This document shows, one piece after another, positions 1 to 8,286 of a stretch of DNA of 21,368 bases. The stretch lies in the NCBI GenBank assembly GCA_024645155.1, contig JAHEGF010000023.1:1-21368 (forward strand). Direction: 5' to 3'. A program made the position numbers and the translations under genes. How positions within the stretch are numbered: position 1 is the first letter of the stretch; each line of letters begins with the position of its first letter. Under the pieces are notes generated by a model. It ran no database searches. It saw nothing but the letters and a program-made list of their open reading frames with translations, and had not been told where the DNA came from. Origin of the DNA: Phyllobacteriaceae bacterium. GTDB lineage: Bacteria > Pseudomonadota > Alphaproteobacteria > Rhizobiales > Rhizobiaceae.

Positions 1-1228
1 CGATGAAGCTGGTTGCCTTGCCCGACAGGGCGTAAAGCCCGAAAGCCTCGGTAACCTTGTCGCGCGGCACCTGGTCGACAAGCAGCGTGCGTGATGCGGC
101 CTGTACCGCACCACCGGCAGCACCGATCAGGCCACCGGCGGCATAGAAAATGATATCCGGCAGGCTGGACCGCGTACCCTCTTCTGCGACTGTCATGAAC
201 AGCACTTGCGTCTGGGTCGTTGAAATCACCAGTATCGAGGCAAAAGTCAAAAGCACGATGCAACTGCTGACGACAAATTTGGGACCAAGCTTCTGGTCAA
301 TCTTGCCGCCAACCCATGCACCAACCGCGCCGGTCAAATTGGCAAGTATGCCGAAGATACCGATCTGCGTGATCGACCAGCCAAGCACACCGGCAGCATA
401 AATACCTCCAAACGCGTAAAGTGCATTGAGCGCGTCACGATAGAACATCGAGGAAAGCAGAAAGCTGAAATAGCTTCGCTGCGCAGGCAGTGTCCTGATT
501 GTCTGCCACAATTCCATCAGGCCGCGCCGCACCGCTCCGGCCGCAGATGGTTTTCGGCTCGTATCCGGTGTGAACAGGAACATCGGAATGATGAAGATCG
601 CAAACCAGATCGCGGTAAAAGGTCCAGAGGCACGGTCGCCTTCGCGTAAAACCGGATCAAGTCCGAAAAGCGGGTCTAGACCGATAAGCGTTTTACCGCT
701 ACCGGGTTGGCCGGCAAGCAATCCGAGCACAACCACAAGCGTGATCAGCCCGCCGACATAGCCAAGCCCCCAGGCCGAACCGGACAATTTGCCAAGTTCC
801 GAGCGCGGCACCAGATCGGGCATCATTGCATTGTTGAACACGGCCGCAAACTCAAGCCCGATATAGGCGAGCAGGATGCCGAGAAACACGAATGTGAAGG
901 TCTCCAGGCCGGGCACTGCAAACCACAGCATCCAGCAACCGATGATGCCTATAACGGTAAAAACCGCTATCCAGGGTTTGCGCGGGCCTGACGCGTCGGC
1001 GATTGCACCCAGCACCGGAGATAGGAGAGCAATCGTCAAGCCGGCAATTCCGGTCGCCCAGCCCCACATTTCCTGGCCAACAGTAGGGTTGTCGGCAACA
1101 GCCGAGGCAAAATACGGCGCGAACACGAATGTCACGATCAGGGTGTGGAACGGTTGGGCTGCCCAGTCAAACAGCATCCACCCCCAAATGCCCCGGCGCG
1201 AAACCGCCGGCGTTATTTCTTCAGCCAT
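1..1228 (-). CDS. MFS transporter, UMF1 family (partial)
   Basis: Inner-membrane transporter of the major facilitator superfamily, UMF1/Atg22-like branch; substrate unknown. About 409 codons are present and the C-terminus lies beyond the left edge. The ATG at 1226-1228 follows GGGGAG at a good distance. The N-terminus reads MAEEITPAVSRRGIWGW, then MLFDWAAQPFHTLIVTFVF, the family-typical first helix with an 'FDWA..PF.TLI' pattern. Later hydrophobic segments alternate with short charged loops, including GAIADASGPRKPW between helices 2 and 3 (the usual MFS signature position), FNNAMMPDLVP around helix 4, and SFLLSSMFYRDALNALYAFGG in the second half. It starts 50 nt downstream of the glutamate dehydrogenase stop on the same strand, so the two may be co-transcribed. 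A role in amino-acid or metabolite efflux is only a guess from that position. Confidence 0.85.
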   Translation of the reverse strand, partial: MAEEITPAVSRRGIWGWMLFDWAAQPFHTLIVTFVFAPYFASAVADNPTVGQEMWGWATGIAGLTIALLSPVLGAIADASGPRKPWIAVFTVIGIIGCWMLWFAVPGLETFTFVFLGILLAYIGLEFAAVFNNAMMPDLVPRSELGKLSGSAWGLGYVGGLITLVVVLGLLAGQPGSGKTLIGLDPLFGLDPVLREGDRASGPFTAIWFAIFIIPMFLFTPDTSRKPSAAGAVRRGLMELWQTIRTLPAQRSYFSFLLSSMFYRDALNALYAFGGIYAAGVLGWSITQIGIFGILANLTGAVGAWVGGKIDQKLGPKFVVSSCIVLLTFASILVISTTQTQVLFMTVAEEGTRSSLPDIIFYAAGGLIGAAGGAVQAASRTLLVDQVPRDKVTEAFGLYALSGKATSFI

Positions 1229-1245
1229 TGTCGTCTCCCCGCTTG

Positions 1246-1272
1246 TTCGCACGGACGCCATGCCTGTGCGAA
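1246..1272. repeat. Stem-loop between gdh and the MFS gene
   Basis: TTCGCAC (1246-1252) pairs perfectly with GTGCGAA (1266-1272) around a 13-nt loop, and two more pairs can form inside if G-U is allowed. No U-tract follows on either strand, so it does not look like a classic intrinsic terminator. It could stabilise the 3' end of the gdh mRNA or attenuate read-through into the transporter gene. Confidence 0.45.
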
Positions 1273-1278
1273 TCGTCA

Positions 1279-4200
1279 CTAACCAGCGATATCAGCCATC
1301 ATGCCAGCCGCGACAGCCAGGCGCGATACCGAAATTTCGCCGGTTTCAACGAGCAGCCGCAACCTTTCGCTGAGATTTTCAAGCCTGGCCCGGTCGGCAT
1401 CCAGCCATGCAGAAACTGCCGAGGCATCTTTGCCATGGCCGTTCAGCGCCTTGATCGAAATGTCGCGGCGGGATGCGGCAATTGATTCTTTTGCGCGGGC
1501 AACGGCCAGACCGTCGTAGTAGTCACTTACATTGAGCGATCGCGTGGCTGCCTCAATGCGCCCGACCCGGAATTTCTCGGTTACGTCGAAGAAACAGCGG
1601 GCTGCTGATTTGAGATCGGTTCCCGACTGCCGGGCGACCATCGCAATGTCGGGAATGAGTTCTGAAGAATGCAATATACCAAGACGTTGGGCGAGTGCCA
1701 TCGGCGCCCCCTCCTCCTTGGCAGCTCCAATAGAATCGCCGATCTCTCCGGCCATGAATTCGGGCACGATCGCAGTAAGTGACGGTTCAAGTTCGGCACG
1801 CGCCTTGCGGAACCGCGACACGGCCTCGGTAAGCCCGACATCGGGATCGCCATTGCGGACAAACCATGTGCTCGCGGAGTGCAGCAGTCGATCGACAGAC
1901 GCGTAAAGCCGGTTTTGCACCATGCCGTCGATCTTGGTGTCCAGTGCATCGATCTCCGCATAGAGCCTGGGCAATTCGTAACCGTCGCGCACGATGATGA
2001 AAGAACGTAAAATCGTCTCGACCGAAGCCCCGGTCAAATCCTGAAGCCGGCTGACATACGTCGGACCACCGCGGTTGATCGCATCATTGCCAATGCATGT
2101 GGCAATGATTTCCCGGCGCAACCGGTGCCCGGCGATCTCTCCCGCATATTTTTTCTGCATGCGTTCCGGGAAATAGTTGACCAGTTCGGATTCCAGATAG
2201 GAGTCATCAGGCAATCCGGTTGCAAGCAGATCATCAAACAGAACCAGTTTGGCATAGGATACCAGGACCCCGATTTCCGCACGAGTAAGCGACTGCTCCT
2301 TTGCCGCCCGTTCAGCCATGACCTGTTCGTCCGGCAGGAGTTCGACCGCGCGATCCAGCAGGCTGCGGTTTTCCAGTGAAGTCATCAGCCGCGACTGGTA
2401 GGCCAGATCGGCAAGCCCGCGCCGCTCACACAGCGAAATCGACAAGGTCTGCAGGTAGTTGTTGCGCAGCACCAGATCGGCAACCTCATCGGTCATCGCA
2501 GCGAGCAATTTGTTGCGTGCCGGGCGTTTCAGCTTGTTTGACCGCATCGCATTTGCCAGCGCGATCTTGATGTTGACCTCAACGTCCGAGGAATTAACCC
2601 CGGCGGAATTGTCGATCGCATCGGAATTGCAGCGCCCGCCATGAAGCCCGTACTCGATCCGCGCGCGTTGCGTCAGGCCGAGATTGGCGCCCTCGCCGAT
2701 GACCTTGGCCCCGACTTCGGGTGCTGTGATACGGATTGCGTCGTTGGCACGATCGCCAACCGCCTGGTCCGTTTCGCTTGTCGCCCGGATATAGGTGCCG
2801 ATACCGCCAAACCACAGCAGGTCTGCCGGTGACTTCAAGATCGCAACCATGATTTCGAAGGGGGAGGCTGTGGTCTTGTCGAGGCCGATTGCATCGGCTG
2901 CCTTTTTCGAAAGCGTGATCGATTTCTGGCTGCGCGAGCAGATCATGCCGCCGGGCGAAAGTTTCGATGTATCGTAATCCTGCCAGCTTGATCGCCCCAC
3001 TTCAAACAGCCTTTTGCGTTCGGCAAACGACGCGGCCGGATCGGGATCGGGATCAATGAAAATGTCACGATGGTCAAATGCGGCAACCAGCCGGATCGCC
3101 TTTGACAACAGCATGCCGTTTCCGAACACGTCTCCCGACATGTCGCCGACACCGATGACATTGAACTGTTCGGACTGGATATCGATATTCATTTCACGGA
3201 AGTGGCGCTTGACCGCTTCCCAAGCTCCGCGCGCGGTAATGCCCATTTTCTTGTGATCGTAGCCCGCCGATCCGCCCGACGCGAACGCGTCATCCAGCCA
3301 GAATTCATGATCCTGGCTGATCGCATTTGCCGTATCCGAGAATGTGGCTGTGCCCTTGTCGGCGGCAACCACGAAATACGGATCATCGCCGTCAAGCCGG
3401 GTGATACCTTTTGGCGGGACGATCTTGTCGCCGTCGAGATTGTCGGTGATCGACAACAGGCTTGAGATAAAATTGATATATGCGGCACGACCCGCATTGA
3501 AGATGTCGTCACGCGAACCGCCGACAGGCAGCCGTTTAGGAAAAAACCCGCCCTTGGCACCGACCGGAACGATTACCGCATTCTTGACCTGCTGCGCCTT
3601 GACCAGTCCAAGCACCTCGGTACGATAGTCCTGAGCACGATCGGACCAGCGCAAACCGCCGCGCGCAACCGGGCCGAAACGCAGATGCACACCTTCGACT
3701 TCCGGACCGTAGACAAAGATTTCACGCCATGGCCGTGGCTCCGGCAAACCGTCGACCTTTCGCGGATCGAGTTTGAAGGCCAGCGACCCGATGCCGTTGT
3801 CGGGTGCCGGGGCAAAGGCATTGGTTCTCAGCGTCGATTCGATCAGGTTGCGATAACGCCGCACGATACGGTCGTCATCAAGGCTTGGCACGTCCTGCAA
3901 TGCCGCTTCGATCTTTCCGGCAACACGTTTTACCGCGCCGTCACGTTCATTGTCCGAATGTCTGGTAGGGTCCAGCCGGGTGACAAACATCGCATATAAT
4001 TGCCGTGCTATATCGGGGTACCGGTTCAATGCCGCCGCAATGAAATCCTGGCTGTAGGGAATCCCGGCCTGTTGCAGATACCGGCCATAGGCGCGCAGGA
4101 TGATGATTTCAGAACTTGACAGGCGGGCGGTCTGGACCAAGGCGTTGTAGGTGTCGTTGTCGGCATCGCCGTGCCATACCGCGCCAAACATTTCCTCGAA

Positions 4201-6060
4201 CAGCGCCCCGCCGTCCGACAGGTCGATCGCCGCGTCGAATGCGTTTTCCAGTTCCATGTCATGGATAAAGATGACGTGACCGTCGACGCCTGTATTTTCG
4301 TAGGTGCGTTCCGCAATCACCCGGAAACCCATGTTTTCGAGCAGCGGCACGCGCCTCGAAAGGACAACGGGCGAACCATGGTGAAAAATCTTCAGGGCGC
4401 ACTGTTTTTCCGGGTGCTCACCGTTGCGGTAGAAACGCACCGCAATCGGCTCCCCGTGCGACAATCCGGCAATGACGCTCGCATCGGACAAAGCCGCATC
4501 GGGAGGGAAAACCTCCCGGTAGGATTCCGGCATATGCGCAGCAATCTTCACCTGACTTTCCGCAACCCCTGACATGCGCGCCATATCGCTCAGTTCGTCA
4601 TCCCAGGTACGCACGATTTCACGCACCCCGTCCTCAAGCTGGGTATTGCTGATCCGCGGTGTCTTGCCACCGCTGCGCCCGACAATGAAGTGAACCCTCG
4701 CAAGCCCACCCTCAGGGAAGGCCGGATAAAATGCCGACAGGCGACCATCAAACACGGTACGCAGAAATTCTCCGATTTTCTCGCGCACTGCTGAATCGTA
4801 TCGGTCCCGCGGAACAAACACGATCACGGAAACGAAACGTTCAAACGGGTCAATACGGCTCAATGCCCGGATGCGCGGCCGCTCGCCAAGCCGTTGTATG
4901 ATGTCGGCGTTTTTCGCCAGCGTCTTGGCATCGATCTGGAACAACTCGTCGCGCGGATAGGATTCGATGACGTTCAGCAATGCCTTGCCGGAATGATCCT
5001 GCAAATCAAATCCGAAATGCCGTATCACAGCGTCGGCTTTTGAGCGAAGATAGGGAATCCGCAATACCGACCGTGTGTAGGCGGTTGATGTAAACAAACC
5101 AACGATCCGCAATTCTCCGGCCAGATTTCCTTTCTTGTCGAAAACCTTGACACCGATATAGTCCATGTAGCTGCGCCGGTGGACGACCGATTTTGTATTG
5201 GCCTTTGTGACGATCAGCGGATCGGGGCCGGTGAGAAAGGCACGGATTTCGGGTGTCGTCGTTACCGCGCCGCTGCCACGCCGCAAGACGCGGACGTCCG
5301 GATCTGAAAGAATGCCGAGCCCTGGTGAATCTGCGCGGCTCAATGTCCCGCGCTTGGCACCACCGCTGTAATGGTATTCGCGCATGCCCAGAAAGGTGAA
5401 GTTGTCATCGCGCAGCCATTCGAGAAATGCAATTGCTTCGGCAACAGCGTTTTCCTCAAGTGGTGGCGGCGAATAGCGGTAGTCGGCTATTGCCAGTTCG
5501 AGGCGGGCCTGCATCGCACGCCAGTCGCTGACCGATGCCCGGACCTGCGCAAGTATCGAATGAAGACCGGCATCTAACTCATTGAGGGCTTCGCGGGACA
5601 TGCGAGGTACCGCGATCTGGATGACACTAAGCCGTGCGGCGTCGCCGTCTTCCTTGCCTGCTGCAGCACCGATGATTGTGTTCATCCCCGCTTTTCCAAG
5701 CCGCACGAGCAACACCGGATGCAATACATAGAACGGCTCGCCGATCCGGTCGGTAATCGCACCGGCAACAGAATCAAACAGGAACGGCATATTGTCGTTG
5801 ACGACGGTGATCACGGTTACCGGCAGGTCTCCGCGCTTGAAACCGTTGCTTTCAAAAGCGATAACCGAATGGCCCTTGCGGTGCCGGGCGACCGCGTCAA
5901 CCGCCAATCGTGTTGCCTGCGCCCTGAACTCCTCTCCGAACGGTTCAATGTCTTCCCGCGGCACCCGCGAAAAAAACAGGTCCTGAAACTCCGATGCCTT
6001 GGGTTTGCCTGCAGCTTTCTTCCGCTTGGAGGCGCTTTTTTTCGGTGCTCCGGTTGCCAT
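1279..6060 (-). CDS. gdh: NAD-specific glutamate dehydrogenase, large (180-kDa) class
   Basis: Oxidises L-glutamate to 2-oxoglutarate and ammonia with NAD+ in the cytoplasm; a catabolic enzyme of the L-GDH180 family known from Streptomyces, Pseudomonas and many alphaproteobacteria. The product is 1593 aa, normal for the class. I chose the ATG at 6060 (MATGAPKK) because GGGAG lies 7 nt upstream; the frame stays open to a TTG at 6078 without a comparable site. The N-terminal half (roughly residues 30-700) is the regulatory region of ACT-like modules. The catalytic part begins near residue 790 with GGLRWSDRAQDYRTEVLGL and VPVGAKGGFFPKR (substrate/catalytic lysine region). It continues with GVGDMSGDVFGNGML (nucleotide-binding, around 960) and GEGANLGLTQRARIEY (near 1120). 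Lysine-rich first 25 residues look disordered. It could consume the glutamate made by the hut genes in this window. Confidence 0.95.
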   Translation of the reverse strand: MATGAPKKSASKRKKAAGKPKASEFQDLFFSRVPREDIEPFGEEFRAQATRLAVDAVARHRKGHSVIAFESNGFKRGDLPVTVITVVNDNMPFLFDSVAGAITDRIGEPFYVLHPVLLVRLGKAGMNTIIGAAAGKEDGDAARLSVIQIAVPRMSREALNELDAGLHSILAQVRASVSDWRAMQARLELAIADYRYSPPPLEENAVAEAIAFLEWLRDDNFTFLGMREYHYSGGAKRGTLSRADSPGLGILSDPDVRVLRRGSGAVTTTPEIRAFLTGPDPLIVTKANTKSVVHRRSYMDYIGVKVFDKKGNLAGELRIVGLFTSTAYTRSVLRIPYLRSKADAVIRHFGFDLQDHSGKALLNVIESYPRDELFQIDAKTLAKNADIIQRLGERPRIRALSRIDPFERFVSVIVFVPRDRYDSAVREKIGEFLRTVFDGRLSAFYPAFPEGGLARVHFIVGRSGGKTPRISNTQLEDGVREIVRTWDDELSDMARMSGVAESQVKIAAHMPESYREVFPPDAALSDASVIAGLSHGEPIAVRFYRNGEHPEKQCALKIFHHGSPVVLSRRVPLLENMGFRVIAERTYENTGVDGHVIFIHDMELENAFDAAIDLSDGGALFEEMFGAVWHGDADNDTYNALVQTARLSSSEIIILRAYGRYLQQAGIPYSQDFIAAALNRYPDIARQLYAMFVTRLDPTRHSDNERDGAVKRVAGKIEAALQDVPSLDDDRIVRRYRNLIESTLRTNAFAPAPDNGIGSLAFKLDPRKVDGLPEPRPWREIFVYGPEVEGVHLRFGPVARGGLRWSDRAQDYRTEVLGLVKAQQVKNAVIVPVGAKGGFFPKRLPVGGSRDDIFNAGRAAYINFISSLLSITDNLDGDKIVPPKGITRLDGDDPYFVVAADKGTATFSDTANAISQDHEFWLDDAFASGGSAGYDHKKMGITARGAWEAVKRHFREMNIDIQSEQFNVIGVGDMSGDVFGNGMLLSKAIRLVAAFDHRDIFIDPDPDPAASFAERKRLFEVGRSSWQDYDTSKLSPGGMICSRSQKSITLSKKAADAIGLDKTTASPFEIMVAILKSPADLLWFGGIGTYIRATSETDQAVGDRANDAIRITAPEVGAKVIGEGANLGLTQRARIEYGLHGGRCNSDAIDNSAGVNSSDVEVNIKIALANAMRSNKLKRPARNKLLAAMTDEVADLVLRNNYLQTLSISLCERRGLADLAYQSRLMTSLENRSLLDRAVELLPDEQVMAERAAKEQSLTRAEIGVLVSYAKLVLFDDLLATGLPDDSYLESELVNYFPERMQKKYAGEIAGHRLRREIIATCIGNDAINRGGPTYVSRLQDLTGASVETILRSFIIVRDGYELPRLYAEIDALDTKIDGMVQNRLYASVDRLLHSASTWFVRNGDPDVGLTEAVSRFRKARAELEPSLTAIVPEFMAGEIGDSIGAAKEEGAPMALAQRLGILHSSELIPDIAMVARQSGTDLKSAARCFFDVTEKFRVGRIEAATRSLNVSDYYDGLAVARAKESIAASRRDISIKALNGHGKDASAVSAWLDADRARLENLSERLRLLVETGEISVSRLAVAAGMMADIAG

Positions 6061-6093
6061 GATTTCACTCCCGATCAAATGCAGGCTTTCTTG

Positions 6094-6112
6094 TTATCGT
6101 AACAGACGATAA
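6094..6112. promoter_or_regulatory. Perfect inverted repeat, putative operator between gdh and the AhpD-like gene
   Basis: TTATCGT (6094-6100), spacer AACAG, ACGATAA (6106-6112): a perfect 7-bp dyad with a 5-bp spacer, 34 bp from the gdh start and 54 bp from the divergent gene's start. Size and symmetry fit a dimeric repressor site (TetR, MarR or LysR type). I cannot name the regulator, and I found no convincing -35/-10 pair on either strand here. Confidence 0.5.
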
Positions 6113-6165
6113 ATCTTTGGCGAATTCATTTTGTGTTTTTTCTCAGGATCAGGAGAAATCGATCG

Positions 6166-6744
6166 ATGAACTTGCCGGAAAACGACATTACTGCCCTCAA
6201 TCTGCCTATTCTTGATAATTTAAGTAAGGAAACGCAGGCTTATTTCGCGAAATGTGATAAAAAACTGGGAATGATTCCGAATGTCCTGCGCGCCTACGCC
6301 TTCGATGAAAGCAAGCTTTGGGCATTCGCCAATCTATACAACGACCTGATGCTCGCGCCTTCCGGATTGAGCAAGCTGGAACGCGAGATGATTGCCGTTG
6401 CAGTCTCGGCGGTAAACTTCTGCTACTATTGCCTGGCAGCCCATGGCGCGGCGGTCCGCCAATTGTCCGGCGATCCGGCTTTTGGCGAACAGATTGCCAT
6501 GAACTGGCGCGCCGCAAATCTCAATGAGCGCCAGACCGCGATGCTCGAATTTGCAGTAAAACTGACCGAAACACCGGCAAAGATGGTCGAGGCGGACCGT
6601 CAGGCATTGCGTGATGCCGGTTTTGCCAACCGCGACATCTGGGACATTTCGTCGGTGGCCGCATTTTTCAACATGTCAAACCGTGTGGCCGCAGCAACCG
6701 ATTTGCGTCCCAATCCGGAATACCATGCAATGGCGCGGACCTGA
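6166..6744 (+). CDS. Peroxidase-related protein, AhpD / carboxymuconolactone decarboxylase-like
   Basis: Small all-helical protein (192 aa) of the AhpD-like superfamily, the group often annotated 'uncharacterised peroxidase-related enzyme'. The signature is LEREMIAVAVSAVNFCYYC with C86-x-x-C89 and H93 (LAAHG), plus E73: the redox-active CxxC and proton-relay His/Glu arrangement of AhpD. The start at 6166 follows AGGAGA (6151-6156) at 9 nt; a GTG at 6133 would extend the frame by 11 residues but lacks such a site. Family logic suggests a thiol-dependent peroxidase or disulfide reductase role, but no AhpC partner gene is present in the window and the substrate is unknown. It diverges from gdh across an 105-bp gap holding a strong dyad. 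The stop is followed 4 nt later by the rpsP terminator hairpin, which belongs to the opposite strand. Confidence 0.85.
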   Translation: MNLPENDITALNLPILDNLSKETQAYFAKCDKKLGMIPNVLRAYAFDESKLWAFANLYNDLMLAPSGLSKLEREMIAVAVSAVNFCYYCLAAHGAAVRQLSGDPAFGEQIAMNWRAANLNERQTAMLEFAVKLTETPAKMVEADRQALRDAGFANRDIWDISSVAAFFNMSNRVAAATDLRPNPEYHAMART

Positions 6745-6748
6745 CCGG

Positions 6749-6776
6749 TAAAAAACCCGGCCGCAAGGACCGGGTT
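6749..6776 (-). terminator. Intrinsic terminator of the ffh-rpsP operon
   Basis: On the minus strand AACCCGG (6776-6770) pairs with CCGGGTT (6760-6754) over a 9-nt loop and runs directly into a T-tract (six T in a row, 6756 side to 6750). This is the textbook form for stopping leftward transcription 36 nt after the rpsP stop. On the plus strand the T-tract is missing, so it would not efficiently stop transcripts from the AhpD-like gene. Confidence 0.85.
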
Positions 6777-6811
6777 GATATTCGTGCGCCAGATTTATCC
6801 GGCAACCGGAT

Positions 6812-7387
6812 TTATTCCGCTTTCGCTTTGTCAGCAGGTGCCTCTTCTTCGGCGGCACCTTTTTCGGCTGTTTCTTCGGCAGGTGCCTCGGCGGCAGCTT
6901 CTTCGGCAGGTGCCTCGGCAGCAGCTTCTTCGGCAGGTGCCTCGGCAGCAGCTTCTTCGGCAGGTGCCTCGGCGGCTTCCTTGGCAGCGGTTTCAGCTTC
7001 AGCTTTCGCGGCAGTTTCCGCTTCTGCAGCAGCCGCAGCGGCAGCTTTTGCGTCTTCTGCCTTCTTTGCCGCCTGATCGACGCGTTCCTTGGCTTTCTTG
7101 CCCGGCAACGCCTTTTGCGGGTTGTTGCGCTCTGTCCGTTTGGCGATACCGGCCTGGTCAAGGAAACGCAGCACGCGGTCTGTCGGTTGGGCGCCCTGGC
7201 TCATCCAATGCTTGATACGGTCTTCATTCAGCACCACGCGCTCGCCATCCTTGGGAAGCGTCGGGTTCCACGAGCCTACGCGCTCGATGAAGCGACCGTC
7301 GCGTGGTGCGCGGACATCGGCAATGACAACGTGATAATAGGGTCGCTTTTTTGAGCCGGCGCGCGCCAGTCTGATCTTGAGTGCCAT
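6812..7387 (-). CDS. rpsP: 30S ribosomal protein S16
   Basis: Structural protein of the small ribosomal subunit. Residues 1-85 are the S16 core: MALKIRLARAGSKKRPYYH, then VGSWNP, DRIKHWMSQGAQPTD and V-RFLDQAGI, all diagnostic. The protein is 191 aa against roughly 80-90 for the core. The extra 100 residues are a charged Lys/Ala/Glu tail that ends in four copies of a 9-residue repeat (APAEEAAAE, residues 141-176). Such acidic, Ala-rich tails are common on S16 in this order and are probably disordered. AGGAGA precedes the ATG. It is the last gene of the ffh - GNAT - chorismate mutase - rpsP operon, 36 nt after chorismate mutase, and is followed by a strong terminator. rimM and trmD, often found next in related genomes, are absent here. 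Confidence 0.97.
   Translation of the reverse strand: MALKIRLARAGSKKRPYYHVVIADVRAPRDGRFIERVGSWNPTLPKDGERVVLNEDRIKHWMSQGAQPTDRVLRFLDQAGIAKRTERNNPQKALPGKKAKERVDQAAKKAEDAKAAAAAAAEAETAAKAEAETAAKEAAEAPAEEAAAEAPAEEAAAEAPAEEAAAEAPAEETAEKGAAEEEAPADKAKAE
6860..6967 (-). repeat. 27-bp tandem repeat encoding the S16 tail
   Basis: Four in-phase copies of a 27-bp unit encode APAEEAAAE, the last degenerate (APAEETAEK). The copies are nearly identical at the DNA level, so the number of units could vary between strains by slippage without changing the reading frame. Confidence 0.8.
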
Positions 7388-7423
7388 GATTCTAAGTCTC
7401 CTGTGGGGTCTGTGTTTTGATGG

Positions 7424-7744
7424 TCATCTGGTTGATGTGGAATTTTCGGCAGCTATCGCCTCGTGATGGCGGATCACTTCGTGAATGATGAAACTGAGAA
7501 ATTTTTCTGCAAAATCCGGATCGAGATTGGCGTCTTTTGCAAGTTGCCGAAGCCTTTCGATCTGGCTTTTTTCGCGTTCCGGATCGGCCGGCGGCAATCC
7601 GTGGGTAGCTTTCAGAAAGCCGACTTTCTGGGTGCAGCGAAAGCGTTCCGCCAGCGTGTGCACCAAAATGGTATCGAAATTGTCGATCGACTGCCGCAGG
7701 TCGGCTAGCAGAACCTGTGCCTTGTCATCAGTAGGTTCTGTCAT
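7424..7744 (-). CDS. Chorismate mutase, AroQ type (monofunctional)
   Basis: Converts chorismate to prephenate, the branch point to phenylalanine and tyrosine, in the cytoplasm. At 106 aa it is a stand-alone AroQ-fold domain. With a constant offset of 6 the E. coli chorismate mutase active-site residues are present: R17 (R11), R34 (R28), K45 (K39), D54 (D48), R57 (R51) and E58 (E52). The position matching Gln88 falls in IRHHE and appears to be His or Glu, so that ligand differs or the alignment shifts there. No signal peptide is visible, so it is not the secreted class. The ATG overlaps the stop of the upstream GNAT gene by 4 nt (ATGA), showing translational coupling. It sits between ffh and rpsP, a placement seen in related Rhizobiales. 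Confidence 0.92.
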   Translation of the reverse strand: MTEPTDDKAQVLLADLRQSIDNFDTILVHTLAERFRCTQKVGFLKATHGLPPADPEREKSQIERLRQLAKDANLDPDFAEKFLSFIIHEVIRHHEAIAAENSTSTR

Positions 7745-8286
7745 GCCACACCTTCCCGCTTCAGCTGCTGTAGAAACTGCGCCGGCACCATGTGCCGGTA
7801 CAAAAGCGCCCTGCCATACGGCTTGATTTCTGTTTCACCCTCGAGGGTAGCGCCCATGCGTTTGGCCAGAGCGATCGACGGTTTGTTGGCCGGATCCATG
7901 CACGATACAGCAGTTTTCCAGCCGAGAAACTCGTAGGCAAACTGCAGTGCACGGCGGGCCGCTTCAAGCGCTATTCCCCTGCTCTGAAACTCGGGAAAAA
8001 CAGTCCAGGCAATTTCCGGTTCAGGCCAGCCTTCGGGAAACCACGGACCGACAAGCCCGGCGAATTTGCCCGAGGCCTTTTCCTCCACAGCAAATTGACC
8101 AAATCCGCGCAGGACCCAGCCGCCCGCATAACCTGCGAGTTTGCGCCATGCCAGCGGATGATCGATCGGACCACCGACAAAACCGGAGGCCTCGCTGCCG
8201 TAGAATTCGGCAAACGCCTCGAAATCGTCCTGACACAGGCCGCGCAAAACCAGATGTTCCGTTTCAAGGGTCGGGACGGCGGTCAT
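7741..8286 (-). CDS. GNAT family N-acetyltransferase, RimJ/RimL-like
   Basis: Predicted acetyl-CoA-dependent acetyltransferase of 181 aa; acceptor unknown. It begins TAVPTLETEHLVLRGLCQDD, the typical RimJ/RimL/Acetyltransf_3 opening ('L.T.RL.LR'). Central strands read ASGKFAGLVGPWFPEG and PEIAWTVFPEFQSRGIALEAARRAL, the latter matching the Q/RxxGxA acetyl-CoA pyrophosphate-binding motif A. The end KPSIALAKRMGATLEGE is the usual 'N..S..v.eKlGf..eG' motif. The gene overlaps ffh upstream and chorismate mutase downstream by 4 nt each (ATGA), so it is translated as part of the ffh operon. The RimJ/RimL relatives acetylate ribosomal-protein N-termini, but proteins of this subgroup also act on small molecules, so a ribosome link from context is only suggestive. 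Confidence 0.88.
   Translation of the reverse strand: MTAVPTLETEHLVLRGLCQDDFEAFAEFYGSEASGFVGGPIDHPLAWRKLAGYAGGWVLRGFGQFAVEEKASGKFAGLVGPWFPEGWPEPEIAWTVFPEFQSRGIALEAARRALQFAYEFLGWKTAVSCMDPANKPSIALAKRMGATLEGETEIKPYGRALLYRHMVPAQFLQQLKREGVA

Noticed and set aside
1246..1272. Intrinsic terminator between gdh and the MFS gene
   Set aside because: The stem is good, but neither strand has a U-tract after it.
6775..7215. Open frames on the plus strand across the S16 tail repeats (Ala/Ser-rich and Arg/Gln/Leu-rich)
   Set aside because: A tandem repeat of length divisible by three keeps several frames open by default; the S16 reading explains the sequence.
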